This document shows, piece after piece, positions 47,904 through 58,391 of a stretch of 64,000 nucleotides of DNA. This DNA comes from Pseudoduganella violaceinigra DSM 15887. GTDB taxonomy: Bacteria; Pseudomonadota; Gammaproteobacteria; Burkholderiales; Burkholderiaceae_D. A program made the translations under genes and the position numbers. The notes below the pieces were generated by a model. The model was not told the origin of the DNA, ran no database searches, and saw only the letters and a program-made list of their open reading frames with translations. How positions within the stretch are numbered: position 1 is the stretch's first letter; every line of letters begins with the position of its first letter. The stretch spans positions 30,289 to 94,288 of the forward strand of contig NZ_AUDI01000021.1 in assembly GCF_000425385.1 (NCBI RefSeq), given 5' to 3'.

Positions 47904-49514
47904 TTATTGTTTGCCCCGCAGGGTCACATACTGGGATGATAGCGCAGCCAGCATCGGATGTTGGGGATCGGCCTTGCGCATGCGCACCAGCAGGGCCGCG
48001 CATTGTTCGCCCAGCGCGGTTTCCCAGCCACTATCGCCCATCAGGCGCAGCATGGCGGAGGCGAGGGCGGAGATCAGGCCGGCGTTCTCCGGGCGCCGGC
48101 GGACGGCCGCCTGCAGCACCTGGATGGCGCCGCGCTGGTCGCCTTGGCCGCTGCGCGCGGCCGCCTGGCGCACCAGGCCGTCGAGGTAGCGCTCCACGCT
48201 GTCGCCTTCATTCTGGGCCAGTTCGGCCCGCCCGGCGCGTACATAGACCGCCGCCGTATCGGCCTCGGTGACGCCGCTGGCGGGGTCGCTGGCCAGGGCG
48301 TCGAGCAGCTGCATGCCTTGCTCGTCCATGCCAAGCTGCAGGCAGTTTTGTGCCAGCCCCAATTTCATGCCGCTCGACAAAGTGCTGGTTTCGCTGGCGG
48401 CGCGCACCGCGTTGGTCAGTTGAGCATGCGCCGCCTCGGTGTTGCCGTTCAGTTCCTGCAAGAGGGCGGCGGAATAGGCCTTGCAGGCATCGGTGGCAGC
48501 GCCGCTCCGGGCCGAGCGTTCAAGATCGCGCAGGACGTTGGCGGCGCCGGCGGCATCGCCTTTGCTGACCAGCGTCCGCACCAGGTTCACATGGTCTTCC
48601 GGGTCGCGAAATTCCGAATATTTGGACTTGGCGACCACTTGCTTGAAGGTCTTCTCGGCCGCCTCGACGTCGCCGGCCTCCAGCGCGACCTGGCCCAGAT
48701 GGCGCAGGCGCCGCACCACATGGGGCGAGATGGAAACGGCCGCCTCCAGCGCCGCGCGCGCCTCGCCGGGCAGGCCAAGCGCCTGCTGGGTACGCGCCAT
48801 CAGGTCATAGGCGGCCATGTATTTCGGGTTGTCGTCGATCAGGCGCTGCAGGGTTTCCAGCGCTTCCGCGAACTGGCCCTGCTGGTACTGGCAGCGCGCC
48901 AGGCCGAGCTGGGCCCAGCCCAGCGGGCGGATTTCCAGTATTTCCCGGTAAATCGTTTCCGCCTGGGCCAGTTCGCCCAGCGCCGAATGGGATTCAGCGC
49001 GCAGCCGCGCGCATTCCGTCGCATAGCGGGGATTGGCGGCCGCCGAGACTTCACTGGCCAGTATCGCCTCGCGCAAGCGGCCCCCGTCGAGCATCTGGTG
49101 CACCTGCAGCAGGGCGCCGCGCCGGTCGACCGCCCGTGCAATACGCTGCGCCAGCACGTCCACGGTGAATGGCTTGAGGATGTAGTCGGTCGGCGTCAAT
49201 TCGGCGGCACTGACGACTTTGCTGTAGACCCCTTCGGTGGTCAGCATGATGAAGATGGCGGAGGGCGCGATCAGCTTGTGGTGGCGCAGGTCTTCCAGCA
49301 ATTGCTGGCCATCCTGTCCCTGTTCGGTCCCCAGGTCGTACTCGCACAAGACCAGGTCGAACGTCTTCTTTTCGAGGTGGCGGATGGCAGTTCCTGCGCT
49401 GACGCCGTGCTCGATGCGGGTGATCCCGAGCAATCCCAGCATATTGTGCAGCCCGCTGCGCATATGCTGGTTGGGATCGATAATCAAGACTGACAGGTCG
49501 CTATATTCTTGCAT
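47904..49514 (-). CDS. Response-regulator receiver with TPR domain, copy B
   Basis: A 536-residue paralogue with the same design: receiver domain about 5-135 (Asp60 in LCEYDLG, Lys in ILKPF, IIDPN in the acid pocket), then TPR repeats. The receiver parts of the two copies are very similar (IIDPN, GTAIR, ELTPTDY), while the TPR tails diverge more. The pair arose by tandem duplication and is co-transcribed, with this gene first. Partners are unknown; comparison of the tails would show whether they bind different proteins. Confidence 0.9.
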   Translation of the reverse strand: MQEYSDLSVLIIDPNQHMRSGLHNMLGLLGITRIEHGVSAGTAIRHLEKKTFDLVLCEYDLGTEQGQDGQQLLEDLRHHKLIAPSAIFIMLTTEGVYSKVVSAAELTPTDYILKPFTVDVLAQRIARAVDRRGALLQVHQMLDGGRLREAILASEVSAAANPRYATECARLRAESHSALGELAQAETIYREILEIRPLGWAQLGLARCQYQQGQFAEALETLQRLIDDNPKYMAAYDLMARTQQALGLPGEARAALEAAVSISPHVVRRLRHLGQVALEAGDVEAAEKTFKQVVAKSKYSEFRDPEDHVNLVRTLVSKGDAAGAANVLRDLERSARSGAATDACKAYSAALLQELNGNTEAAHAQLTNAVRAASETSTLSSGMKLGLAQNCLQLGMDEQGMQLLDALASDPASGVTEADTAAVYVRAGRAELAQNEGDSVERYLDGLVRQAAARSGQGDQRGAIQVLQAAVRRRPENAGLISALASAMLRLMGDSGWETALGEQCAALLVRMRKADPQHPMLAALSSQYVTLRGKQ

Positions 49515-49734
49515 TTTGGTGGCTATTGACTGTCATAGGAGGGAGAATACCTCCTGGGCGGGACAAAAAACAGGCGCAATGCCACAAATGTTGCTTTCGG
49601 ACCAATCACGGGAGGGTGGGAAGTGGTGCCTGAAACCAGTATAATGTCGGCAAATCGAAATACAGCAAGACCAGTCAGCTCGTGCACAGTATTCCTTTAA
49701 TCCGCAGCTCCGCTGCATTCTTCCCGCCCCCACT

Positions 49735-52700
49735 ATGTTGATTCTGCCGGGTTCCAACGCCCTGTCCTCCTTCCGTAGCCAACGCCTCCTCAACCAGCTT
49801 CAAGCAGTTTTGCCGGCCATTACGTCGGTCCAAGCCCGCTTCATCCACTTTGTCGACTCCGCGTCGCCCCTGTCGGAAGACGACCTGAACCGCATGAACG
49901 GCCTGCTGACCTATGGCGAGCCAGCCCTGCCGGAGCATGCCGAAGGCGTGGTCGAAGAGTTCGTTGTCATTCCGCGATTCGGCACCATCTCGCCGTGGGC
50001 CTCCAAAGCCACCGACATCGTGCATAACTGCGGCATGGCGCATATCCACCGTGTGGAGCGCGGCGTGGCCTATCGCGTCAACCTGAAAGGCGGCCTGCTG
50101 GGCACCGGCCTGGGCGCGGCTAAAAAGCTCGATGCAGAGCAGGCGCAAGCCGTGGCGGCACTGCTGCACGACCGCATGACCGAATCGGTGCTGCGTCATC
50201 CGGAACAGGCTGCCGGCCTGTTCTCGAGCCTGGAAGCCAAGGCGCTGGAATTCATCGATGTGATGGGCGCCGGACGTACCGCGCTGGAAAAGGCGAATAC
50301 CGACCTGGGCCTGGCGATGTCGGACGATGAGATCGACTACCTGCTGGAAGCGTTCACCAACGCCAAGCGCAACCCGACCGACGTGGAACTGATGATGTTC
50401 GCGCAGGCGAACTCCGAGCATTGCCGCCACAAGATCTTCAACGCCGACTGGACCATTGACGGCGTGGCGCAGGAAATGTCGCTGTTCAAGATGATCAAGA
50501 ACACGCACCAGAAAAACCCGCGCGGCACCATCGTGGCCTATTCGGACAACTCTTCCATCATCGAAGGCGCCGAAGTCAGCCGTTTCTACCCGCGTGAAGG
50601 CCAGGAATACGCACCGTCGACCGAGCTGGTGCACACCCTGATGAAGGTGGAAACCCATAACCACCCGACCGCGATTTCCCCGTTCCCGGGCGCCTCCACC
50701 GGCGCCGGCGGTGAAATCCGCGACGAAGGCGCGACCGGCCGTGGTTCCAAGCCGAAAGCCGGCCTGACCGGTTTCACCGTGTCCAACCTGATGATCCCGG
50801 GCGCCGTGCAAGCCTGGGAAAACGCCGCCAGCGTGACGGCCCCGGTCGGCAAGCGCGATGAAAGCCAGGTGTATGGCAAGCCGGAGCGTATCGCTTCGCC
50901 GCTGCAGATCATGATCGACGGCCCGCTGGGCGGTGCCGCGTTCTCGAACGAATTCGGCCGTCCTGTGCTGGGCGGCTACTTCCGTACCTACGAACAGAAT
51001 ATCGGCCAGCAGTTCGCCGGCGGCAAAGACACCGTGTTCGGCTACCACAAGCCGATCATGATCGCCGGCGGTATCGGCAATATTTCCGCCTCGCATACCC
51101 ACAAGAACGACATCCCGGTCGGCAGCCTGCTGATCCAGCTGGGCGGCCCGGGCATGCGCATCGGCATGGGCGGTTCCGCCGCGTCGTCGATGGCAACCGG
51201 CACCAATACCGCCGACCTGGACTTTGATTCCGTCCAGCGCGGCAATCCGGAAATGGAGCGCCGTGCCCAGGAAGTCATCAATGGCTGCTGGCAGCTGGCT
51301 GACAAGAACCCGATCATTTCGATCCACGATGTCGGCGCGGGCGGCCTGTCGAATGCTTTCCCGGAGATCACCAACGACGCCAAACGCGGCGCGATCTTTG
51401 ACCTGCGCAAGGTGCCGCTGGAAGAATCCGGCATGGCGCCGAAGGAAATCTGGTCCAACGAATCGCAGGAACGCTATGTGCTGGCTATCGCTCCAGCGGA
51501 CTTGGCCCAGTTCCAGGCTCTGTGCGAGCGCGAGCGCTGCCCGTTCGCCGTTGTCGGCGTGGCAACTGAAGAGCGCCAGCTGAAGGTGATCGACCAGGAA
51601 ATGGGCAATAACCCGGTCGATATGCCGATGGAAGTCCTGCTGGGCAAACCGCCGAAGATGCACCGCGACGTCAAGCATGTACAGACCACGCTGCCGGCGA
51701 TCGACCTGACCGGCATCCAGCTGGAAGAAGCCGCCAAGCGCGTGCTGCTGCTGCCAACCGTGGCCGACAAGAGCTTCCTGATCACCATTGGCGACCGTAC
51801 CGTAGGCGGCATGTCCGTGCGCGACCAGATGGTCGGCCCATGGCAGGTGCCGGTGGCCGACTGCGCCGTGACCACCCTGAGCTATGAGGGCTATGTGGGC
51901 GAGGCGATGGCGATGGGCGAGCGCACGCCGCTGGCCGTGATCGATGCGCCGGCTTCCGGCCGCATGGCCGTGGGCGAGACCGTCACCAACCTGGCGGCGG
52001 CGCCGATCAATGATATTTCCGACATCAAGCTGTCGGCCAACTGGATGGCCGCTTGCGGCCAGCCGGGCCAGGACGCGGCCCTGTTCGATACCGTGAAAGC
52101 GGTCGGCATGGACCTGTGCCCGGCACTGGGCCTGTCGATTCCGGTCGGCAAGGATTCCCTGTCGATGCGCACCACCTGGAAGGACGAGGGCGCGGACAAG
52201 GCCGTGATTTCGCCGGTGTCGCTGATTGTTTCCGGCTTCTCGCCAGTGTACGACGTGCGCAAGTCGCTGACGCCGCAGATCCGCACCGATCTGGGCGAAA
52301 CTTCGCTGATCGTCATCGACCTGGGCCGCGGCAAGAACCGTATGGGCGCCTCGGCGCTGGCGCAGGTGATGGGCCAGCTGGGCAATGTCGCGCCGGACGT
52401 GGATTCGCCGGAAGACCTGAAGGGCTTCTTCAACGCCATCCAGCAGTTGAACAAGGAAGGCAAGATCCTGGCTTACCATGACCGTTCCGACGGTGGCCTG
52501 TACACCACTCTGGTGGAAATGGCCTTCGCCGGCCGCGCCGGCCTGTCCGTCAACCTGGACATGCTGACCCTGGGCGACGAAGGCACGATGGACCATGGCG
52601 ACGCCAAGAACTGGGCTGGCCAAGTGGCGGAACGCCGCAATGAGCTGACCCTGTCGGCGTTGTTCAACGAGGAGCTGGGCGCCGTGATCCAGGTGCGTGC

Positions 52701-53778
52701 AGACGAGAAATCGGCCGTCATGGATGTGCTGCGCAGCTTCAACCTGGGCGCCTGCAGCCATATCATCGGCAAGCTGAATGACCGCGGCGTGATCGAATTC
52801 ACCCGCGACGCCAAGATCATCTACTCGCAGCCGCGTGTCGATCTGCACCGCCTGTGGAGCGAAACCAGCTGGCGTATTTCCCGTGTACGCGAAAATCCCG
52901 CCACGGCGGATGCCGAGTACGAACGCCTGCTGGACGAAACCGATCCCGGCATGCAGCCGAAGGTCACTTTCGACATGGCGGAAAATGTCGCGGCGCCGTT
53001 CCTGGCCAGCGGCGTGCGTCCGCGCGTCGCAATCCTGCGCGAACAGGGCGTGAACTCGCATATCGAAACCGCCTGGGCTATGCACCGCGCCGGCTTTACC
53101 GCCGTCGACGTGCACATGAGCGACCTGATTGCGCGCCGCGTTTCGCTGGCCGACTTCCAGGGCATTATCGCGGTGGGCGGCTTCTCCTATGGCGACGTGC
53201 TGGGGGCGGGCGAAGGCTGGGCCAAGTCCATCCTGTTCAACCCGGAAATGGCGGAGCAGTTCTCGACCTTCTTCCATCGCAAGGACACCTTTGGCCTGGG
53301 TATCTGCAATGGCTGCCAGATGATGTCCAACCTGAAAGCCCTGATCCCTGGCGCGCACGCCTGGCCAAAGTTCACCACCAACAAGTCGGAGAAGTTCGAA
53401 GCACGCTTCTCCATGGTGGAGGTGATGGATTCGCCGTCGATCTTCCTGCAGGGCATGGCCGGCACCCAGGCACCGATCGCCATTGCGCATGGCGAAGGTT
53501 TTGCCGACTTCAGCCAAACCGGAAATATTGATGAGGCAATCGCTGCCTTGCGCTTCATCGACAACAAGGGCAATGCGACCGAAACCTATCCTTACAACCC
53601 GAACAGCGCGCCACGCGGCCTGACGTCGGTCACCACCCCGGACGGTCGATTCACCGTGATGATGCCGCACCCGGAGCGCGTTTCGCGTACTGTGCAGAAC
53701 TCCTGGCACCCCGATGGCTGGGGCGAGGATTCGCCTTGGGCGCGCATGTGGGGCAACGCGCGCAAGTTTATCGGCTAA
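49735..53778 (+). CDS. purL: Phosphoribosylformylglycinamidine synthase (FGAM synthetase)
   Basis: A 1347-residue single-chain enzyme of purine synthesis that makes FGAM from FGAR, glutamine and ATP. PurS-like N-domain (about 1-150), linker, two AIR-synthase-type halves (ATP site [17 protein letters not shown] near 305) and a C-terminal class I glutaminase with nucleophile Cys1191 in [10 protein letters not shown] and His/Glu in HPERVSR. The long form is typical of proteobacteria. A TATAAT lies at 49640 but with no good -35 element. It overlaps the convergent PEP-CTERM gene by 4 bases. Confidence 0.98.
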   Translation: MLILPGSNALSSFRSQRLLNQLQAVLPAITSVQARFIHFVDSASPLSEDDLNRMNGLLTYGEPALPEHAEGVVEEFVVIPRFGTISPWASKATDIVHNCGMAHIHRVERGVAYRVNLKGGLLGTGLGAAKKLDAEQAQAVAALLHDRMTESVLRHPEQAAGLFSSLEAKALEFIDVMGAGRTALEKANTDLGLAMSDDEIDYLLEAFTNAKRNPTDVELMMFAQANSEHCRHKIFNADWTIDGVAQEMSLFKMIKNTHQKNPRGTIVAYSDNSSIIEGAEVSRFYPREGQEYAPSTELVHTLMKVETHNHPTAISPFPGASTGAGGEIRDEGATGRGSKPKAGLTGFTVSNLMIPGAVQAWENAASVTAPVGKRDESQVYGKPERIASPLQIMIDGPLGGAAFSNEFGRPVLGGYFRTYEQNIGQQFAGGKDTVFGYHKPIMIAGGIGNISASHTHKNDIPVGSLLIQLGGPGMRIGMGGSAASSMATGTNTADLDFDSVQRGNPEMERRAQEVINGCWQLADKNPIISIHDVGAGGLSNAFPEITNDAKRGAIFDLRKVPLEESGMAPKEIWSNESQERYVLAIAPADLAQFQALCERERCPFAVVGVATEERQLKVIDQEMGNNPVDMPMEVLLGKPPKMHRDVKHVQTTLPAIDLTGIQLEEAAKRVLLLPTVADKSFLITIGDRTVGGMSVRDQMVGPWQVPVADCAVTTLSYEGYVGEAMAMGERTPLAVIDAPASGRMAVGETVTNLAAAPINDISDIKLSANWMAACGQPGQDAALFDTVKAVGMDLCPALGLSIPVGKDSLSMRTTWKDEGADKAVISPVSLIVSGFSPVYDVRKSLTPQIRTDLGETSLIVIDLGRGKNRMGASALAQVMGQLGNVAPDVDSPEDLKGFFNAIQQLNKEGKILAYHDRSDGGLYTTLVEMAFAGRAGLSVNLDMLTLGDEGTMDHGDAKNWAGQVAERRNELTLSALFNEELGAVIQVRADEKSAVMDVLRSFNLGACSHIIGKLNDRGVIEFTRDAKIIYSQPRVDLHRLWSETSWRISRVRENPATADAEYERLLDETDPGMQPKVTFDMAENVAAPFLASGVRPRVAILREQGVNSHIETAWAMHRAGFTAVDVHMSDLIARRVSLADFQGIIAVGGFSYGDVLGAGEGWAKSILFNPEMAEQFSTFFHRKDTFGLGICNGCQMMSNLKALIPGAHAWPKFTTNKSEKFEARFSMVEVMDSPSIFLQGMAGTQAPIAIAHGEGFADFSQTGNIDEAIAALRFIDNKGNATETYPYNPNSAPRGLTSVTTPDGRFTVMMPHPERVSRTVQNSWHPDGWGEDSPWARMWGNARKFIG

Positions 53779-54455
53779 GCGCGCCGGCGGCGGGCCGCCA
53801 GCAAGGCGGCCATGCCTCCAAGCATTAATACGGCCCCGCCCGGGGCCGGCACCTGGGTTGGATCGGCGAAGCTGAAGTCGTCGGCCACCCAGTTGCCGCT
53901 TTGCTGGCCCAGTTCGCGCCGGTCGATGCGATAGCCAGTAATCGGGCCCAGCGCGGCAAACAGGCTGGTATCGATGAAGGACAAGGGTTCCGGCAAGCCC
54001 GGATGACTTTCCGGCAAATCAAACACCACCGAAGCAAGTTCAATCGCGCCATTCAGGGCGACGATTGTCACCTGGTCCGCGCCGCCCTCGCCAAAGCCGT
54101 AGTACTGGTTGCGGCCGAACCAGGCGCCGGTCAATACCTTGCTGGTATTGATAGTCATGCCTGTCGCGCCGTCCTGGTTGGACGCGAAATAGTGGCCTGA
54201 ATGAGGGATGCCGAACAATGGACTGCCGGCTCCCCCGACGCGGTATTGATCGCCAATGACGCCGAAGCGGCTATCCCAGGTGACGCCTTGATAGAGCAGT
54301 CCGTTGGCGCCATTGGTCCACTGCAGGCCCGCGCCGCTATCGAGTGCTGGCGGGGCTGGGAGGTCGTCAAAAGTGGCAACGACGCCTGCCGTGGCTGGGG
54401 CCGAGATAATAATTGCGGCACAGAGCATTAACTGCCGTAATGCGAGTTTATTCAT
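53775..54455 (-). CDS. PEP-CTERM-type exported protein (VPAPGG variant)
   Basis: A 226-residue exported protein. Start at ATG 54455, six bases after AAGGAGG; signal peptide about 1-24. The C-terminus has the three parts of a sorting tag: VPAPGG, a hydrophobic helix and RRRRA. The VPAPGG form, in place of VPEP, is a recognised variant. Such tags are cleaved by an exosortase (not in this window), usually in EPS-producing biofilm bacteria. The middle part is beta-rich with no assigned function. Confidence 0.82.
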   Translation of the reverse strand: MNKLALRQLMLCAAIIISAPATAGVVATFDDLPAPPALDSGAGLQWTNGANGLLYQGVTWDSRFGVIGDQYRVGGAGSPLFGIPHSGHYFASNQDGATGMTINTSKVLTGAWFGRNQYYGFGEGGADQVTIVALNGAIELASVVFDLPESHPGLPEPLSFIDTSLFAALGPITGYRIDRRELGQQSGNWVADDFSFADPTQVPAPGGAVLMLGGMAALLAARRRRA

Positions 54456-54605
54456 TTGCCAGCCTCCTTTTAGTTGCCACGATTTTAACGTGACATTAAA
54501 ACGAGCGGCAATTGCGCGCATTATTCTGTTGTTTTGAAGTGCAGCGGCGGCTATTAATCTGCACGCTAGGATATAGCATGTACACGCCAATTCCAGGCTT
54601 GCCCC

Positions 54606-55265
54606 TCAGAGTGAGAGATGTTTGCCAGCTTCGCGGACACTCAGCTTCGACAAATGCCGCATATTTTCATTAATAAAATGTGCTACATTATCTGGCGCAT
54701 GCCGGGCATAATCCCGAAGCGCCCAGCCAATTGCTTTTTGAATGAAAAATTCATTTTCATGGCCGAGTGAAAGCGAATATTGGAATAGGCGCTTCTCATC
54801 GGTTTTGCCGCGCCAGCCCAATTGGTGGAGCAGGGCAATCCGCCGCATCCAGAAATTGTCGTGTCGCAAAGCCTGGTCCATGCCGTGATGGTCAAATCGC
54901 AACACATCCCCAACCACCCCCGCCAAGCCGTCGACCGTATCCCACCACGATTTGCGCAGGACGAGCGCCTGTAGCGCCGGCAAATCATGCATGCTGAGTT
55001 GCTGCCAGTGCATAGCCATCAAATCAATGGCGACATATTGGAATTCCCTCTCAGCAAGCTCCCAGAGCTCGCCGGCAATGCCGAGCAGCTCTTCGGAAGC
55101 AGCCCCTTTCATGCTCCGCAGCACTGGTTTGACGGCTTCCCGCCGGGCTGGTGTGGCAATGCCGAGGAAGGGAAACTGGTCGCGCATATAGGCTTGCATG
55201 AGCGGGGCACGTGCGGGGTCGGCGAGCGGGGCGAGGGCAGTGATGAGCAGTTTGGTCGTCGTCAT
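54606..55265 (-). CDS. DNA alkylation repair protein, AlkD-like
   Basis: A 219-residue HEAT-like repeat DNA glycosylase family member that removes bulky or charged alkylated bases. Key family features: KSWWDTVDGLA near residue 105, the Asp of VGDVLRFD, and NFWMRRIALLHQ, then FFIQKAIGWALRDYAR. Length matches AlkD. It is set apart from the neighbours by a terminator on one side (55266-55291) and a 150-base gap on the other. Confidence 0.93.
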   Translation of the reverse strand: MTTTKLLITALAPLADPARAPLMQAYMRDQFPFLGIATPARREAVKPVLRSMKGAASEELLGIAGELWELAEREFQYVAIDLMAMHWQQLSMHDLPALQALVLRKSWWDTVDGLAGVVGDVLRFDHHGMDQALRHDNFWMRRIALLHQLGWRGKTDEKRLFQYSLSLGHENEFFIQKAIGWALRDYARHAPDNVAHFINENMRHLSKLSVREAGKHLSL

Positions 55266-55291
55266 AATGAAAAAAGCGCCCCGCGGGGCGC
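55266..55291 (-). terminator. Intrinsic terminator of the parvulin gene
   Basis: AAGCGCCCC and GGGGCGCTT form a nearly perfect palindrome; on the minus strand it is followed by a run of Ts, just before the AlkD start codon. Confidence 0.85.
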
Positions 55292-55338
55292 TTGGCAGTC
55301 CGGGTCCGGAAGCATTTGCCGCCGGACTGGGACGATAA

Positions 55339-56115
55339 TTATTGTACTTTTGCCTTGGCCATCAGTTGTTCGCGGTATGCGCCAACTTTACGCTGGATCA
55401 GTGACTCGGAAATCTGTGGTTTCAGTTCGTCGAGGGTCGCAACCTTGGCCGCGCGGCTGCCTTCCAGGCGGATGACGTGGTAGCCATATTCAGACTGCAC
55501 TGGCTTCTCGGTGACTTGACCGTCTTTCAATGCAACCAGGGCGTCACCGAAAGGCTTCACGTAGGTCGCCGGGTTGGCCCAGCCCAGATCGCCGCCGTTT
55601 GCAGCCGAACCTGGATCGAGGGAAGCCTTGGCCAGGTCCTCAAACTTGGCGCCGCCTTTCAGCTTGGCGATGATGTCGGTGGCTTCTTTTTCGGTTTTCA
55701 CCAGGATGTGGCGGCCGTGGTATTCCTTGTCGGACTTGCTGGCTTTGTATTGTTCATAAGCAGCCTTGATTTCGGCATCGCTCACTGGATTCTTCTTGAC
55801 GTAGTTCACCAGCAGGGCACGCACCAGGATGTCCTGGCGTGCCTGTTCCAGCGCTTCCTTGACGTCTTTGTTCGCGGCAACACCTTGCTTGGTGGCTTCC
55901 TGCACCAGCACTTCACGGCCGATCAGCGACTTCTTGATCATATCGCGCAGCTCAGGCGAGTCAGGCTGGCCTTGGGCGGCAGCTTGCTTGAGCATGGCGT
56001 CCATCTGGGCGGATGGAATTGCTTTGCCGTTCACGGTGGCGACGGTTTGGGCGAACGCAGGGGCCGCAGTTACGGCGACCAGGGCCAACAGCAGGGTGGC
56101 TGGTTTGAATTTCAT
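55339..56115 (-). CDS. Exported parvulin-type prolyl isomerase, copy 1
   Basis: A 258-residue periplasmic chaperone. Start at ATG 56115 with AAGGAAATACTCAATG; signal peptide about 1-22 (APAFAQ). SurA-like N-domain (about 25-120) followed by a PpiC domain (about 125-220) with YHGRHILVK, GGDLGWANP and YGYHVIRLEG. No TM beyond the signal. It is the second of two tandem paralogues separated by a terminator-like hairpin. The likely role is folding of outer-membrane or secreted proteins. Confidence 0.93.
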   Translation of the reverse strand: MKFKPATLLLALVAVTAAPAFAQTVATVNGKAIPSAQMDAMLKQAAAQGQPDSPELRDMIKKSLIGREVLVQEATKQGVAANKDVKEALEQARQDILVRALLVNYVKKNPVSDAEIKAAYEQYKASKSDKEYHGRHILVKTEKEATDIIAKLKGGAKFEDLAKASLDPGSAANGGDLGWANPATYVKPFGDALVALKDGQVTEKPVQSEYGYHVIRLEGSRAAKVATLDELKPQISESLIQRKVGAYREQLMAKAKVQ

Positions 56116-56139
56116 TGAGTATTTCCTTAGTTGAAATAA

Positions 56140-56164
56140 ATCCGGCGCCACGTGGGCGCCGGAT
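56140..56164 (-). terminator. Hairpin between the two parvulin genes
   Basis: ATCCGGCGCC and GGCGCCGGAT form a 10-bp stem with a 5-base loop; the minus-strand continuation is TTATTT. It lies 15 bases after the stop of copy 2. Confidence 0.75.
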
Positions 56165-56179
56165 CAGGTCCGTGACGGA

Positions 56180-56959
56180 TTAGTTTACCTTGGCTTTTTT
56201 CACCAGGGCTTCCTGGTAGTTTTGCAGCTTGGCGCGCATCAGCTTTTCAGCGACTTGCTGCTTGGCTTCATCCAGGCTAGGCAGCTTGGCATCGCGAACG
56301 TCGTCAACCTTGATCACGTGGAAACCGCTTGGGGTCTGCACTGGCTTCTCGGTGACCTGGCCTTTTTGCAGGGCGGTGAAGGCATCGGCGAAGACTTTAG
56401 GGAAGTTGCTTGGCATACCCCAATCCAGGTCGCCGCCGTTGGCTGCGGAGCCAGTGTCCTTGGAGTTCTTGGCCAGGTCTTCAAATTTCGCGCCGGCTTT
56501 CAGCTTGGCGATGATGTCGGTGGCTTCTTTTTCGGAGTCCACCAGGATGTGGCGCACGTGGTATTCCTTGCCGCCTTCGGCAGCGACAGCACGGTCGTAT
56601 TCCGCTTTGATTTCGGCGTCGCTAACCGGGTTCTTCTTGACGAAGTCGGCGGCCAGCGCTTGCAGCAGGATGTCCTGGCGAGCCTGTTCCAGTGCGGTCT
56701 TCACGTCGTTGTTCTTGGCGAAACCTTGCTTCTCGGCTTCCTGGATCATTACTTCGCGGCCGATCAGGGATTTCTTGATCATTTCGCGCAGTTGCGGCGA
56801 GTCTTGCTGCTGGCCTTGGGCGACGACTTGCTTGACCACAGCTTCAACTTTGGCGGTCGGGATGGCTTTGCCATTGACGACGGCGGCGTTCTGGGCGAAA
56901 GCTGGTGCGGCAGCAACGGCGATAAGTGCGAGCAGCAAGCGGGCTGGCTTGAAAGTCAT
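56180..56959 (-). CDS. Exported parvulin-type prolyl isomerase, copy 2
   Basis: A 259-residue paralogue of the downstream gene, with a signal peptide about 1-22 and the same SurA-N plus PpiC layout (YHVRHILVD, GGDLDWGMP, SGFHVIKVDD). The first 60 residues are strikingly similar between copies (both have FKPA-LLLAL and VNGKAIP), so the pair is a tandem duplication. The PpiC parts differ in several surface positions, which suggests separate clients. Confidence 0.93.
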   Translation of the reverse strand: MTFKPARLLLALIAVAAAPAFAQNAAVVNGKAIPTAKVEAVVKQVVAQGQQQDSPQLREMIKKSLIGREVMIQEAEKQGFAKNNDVKTALEQARQDILLQALAADFVKKNPVSDAEIKAEYDRAVAAEGGKEYHVRHILVDSEKEATDIIAKLKAGAKFEDLAKNSKDTGSAANGGDLDWGMPSNFPKVFADAFTALQKGQVTEKPVQTPSGFHVIKVDDVRDAKLPSLDEAKQQVAEKLMRAKLQNYQEALVKKAKVN

Positions 56960-57082
56960 TTAGTTTTATTCCTAACGGGAAAGTTTACTGAATTGCGGGG
57001 ATTCTGGGGAAGCTCGCCGAGACGTCTCTACTATTCAATTGTTTGAGGTTCTTTTTGATGATTCCCAAAAACTCCGCGCATA

Positions 57083-57355
57083 TCATACTTCGGACGGTGC
57101 CAATGCGGTAATGGCCAATGCATGAATTTCTTTATGCATCATATCGTGCACGGAATCATACACGAGACGATGGCGCATGACGAGTTTCACACCCTCGAAT
57201 TTAGTAGAGACTATTTTCAGGCGGTAATGGCCTCCGCCCGAGGCGGCGCCGGCATGGCCGGCATGCAGTGCGGACTCATCATCGAGCACGATTTCCTGTG
57301 GTGCCAACGCCGCTTCCAGACGCTCACGAATCTTGGCCAGGCGCGGATCGGTCAT
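57083..57355 (-). CDS. bolA: BolA-family protein
   Basis: A 90-residue protein with the BolA fold: HYRLKIVSTKFEG, then RHRLVYDSVHDMMHKEIHAL. BolA proteins work with monothiol glutaredoxins in iron-sulfur cluster handling and affect cell shape. It overlaps the yciB stop by 4 bases (ATGA), so it is last in a selO-msrB-yciB-bolA unit. This order near a parvulin is common in betaproteobacteria. Confidence 0.94.
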   Translation of the reverse strand: MTDPRLAKIRERLEAALAPQEIVLDDESALHAGHAGAASGGGHYRLKIVSTKFEGVKLVMRHRLVYDSVHDMMHKEIHALAITALAPSEV

Positions 57356-57981
57356 GCTTCATCCTTAATATGTTTGGACAGGTAAAAAGCCTGGGCGATG
57401 AAAAACACCAGCATCAGGCCGGTAACACCAAAGAGCTTGAAGTTCACCCAAGCCTCATCCTGGGATTTGAACAGGACGAATGCGACGAACAGGTTAACAA
57501 AACCCAACACCAGCCAGAAGGTCACCCACATGAAATGCAGCCGGACCCAGACAGGCTCGGGCAATTGGACCTGCTTTTCCATGGCAACCCGAATCATATT
57601 TTTATCAAAGAAGCGGTAGGCCACTAGCATTGCGGTCGCCAACGCCCAATAGATAACCGTGGGTTTCCACTTGATAAAGTCCCCATCGTGGAAATAGATG
57701 GTCATGCTGCCGAACACGACAAAGACGACCAGTGAGATCCACAGGGCACCATCGACTTTTTTGCGGCGCGCCAGGAGATAAAGGACCTGGGCGGTCGTTG
57801 CGATAATGCCGACGATGGTGGCCGCGATCAGAGGGGCCTGCGAGGCCGGAATAGCCCCGCCGGAAACAAATTTGCCAACGTGTTCGTTCAGGACTGAATG
57901 GATTGCATCCTGATGGCCGCCAGCCAACTTATAGCTGACAAAGAATAGGAGCAGCGGAAACAAATCGAAAAGAATCTTCAT
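57352..57981 (-). CDS. yciB: Inner-membrane septation protein A
   Basis: A 209-residue multi-pass membrane protein (IspZ/YciB) linked to cell-envelope synthesis and septum formation. The start is at MKILFDLFPLLLFF, the family hallmark; 16 extra upstream codons would overlap msrB. About five TM segments. Motifs LWISLVVFVVFGSMTI and KWKPTVIYW are typical. 5 bases after msrB and overlapping bolA. Confidence 0.95.
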   Translation of the reverse strand: MKILFDLFPLLLFFVSYKLAGGHQDAIHSVLNEHVGKFVSGGAIPASQAPLIAATIVGIIATTAQVLYLLARRKKVDGALWISLVVFVVFGSMTIYFHDGDFIKWKPTVIYWALATAMLVAYRFFDKNMIRVAMEKQVQLPEPVWVRLHFMWVTFWLVLGFVNLFVAFVLFKSQDEAWVNFKLFGVTGLMLVFFIAQAFYLSKHIKDEA

Positions 57982-57986
57982 ATTAA

Positions 57987-58382
57987 TCAAGGCTTGGGTT
58001 CGAAGCGCAGCGAAGCCGAATTGATGCAATAGCGCAATCCGGTCGGCGGAGGACCATCCGGGAACACATGGCCCAGGTGGGCATCGCAGACTGCACAGAT
58101 GATTTCGGTGCGCAGCATACCATGCGAGCGGTCGGTTTTCTCTATGATATTGGCCGGATCCAGTGCTTTGAAATAGCTTGGCCAGCCGCAGCCTGAATCG
58201 AACTTCGCATCGGATTCAAACAAGGGCGTATTGCAGCACACGCAGGTGTAAATGCCGTGCTCGTGGTGGTCCCAGAACTTGCCGGTAAAGGCGCGTTCAG
58301 TCGCCGCGTGGCGGGTGACCTGGTATTCCATCGGGTCGAGTTCGGCGCGCCATTCGGCGTCGGTCTTGACTACTTTGTCCAT
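57987..58382 (-). CDS. msrB: Peptide-methionine (R)-S-oxide reductase
   Basis: A 131-residue enzyme reducing the R form of oxidised methionine. Catalytic Cys119 in [11 protein letters not shown]; zinc ligands in CVCC (47, 50) and CAVC (96, 99); active-site segment SGCGWPSY and HGMLRTE. The form is zinc-binding with Cys, not Sec. Directly after selO (9 bases), giving a redox-repair pair. Confidence 0.97.
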   Translation of the reverse strand: MDKVVKTDAEWRAELDPMEYQVTRHAATERAFTGKFWDHHEHGIYTCVCCNTPLFESDAKFDSGCGWPSYFKALDPANIIEKTDRSHGMLRTEIICAVCDAHLGHVFPDGPPPTGLRYCINSASLRFEPKP

Positions 58383-58391
58383 GTTTTTCTC

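Noticed and set aside
49640..49645. TATAAT upstream of purL as a promoter
   Set aside because: No recognisable -35 at 16-18 bases; too weak to list.
49675..53709. 1344-residue minus-strand open frame across purL
   Set aside because: Antisense to an intact purL; composition is His/Arg/Gln rich with no domain and the long frame is a GC artefact.
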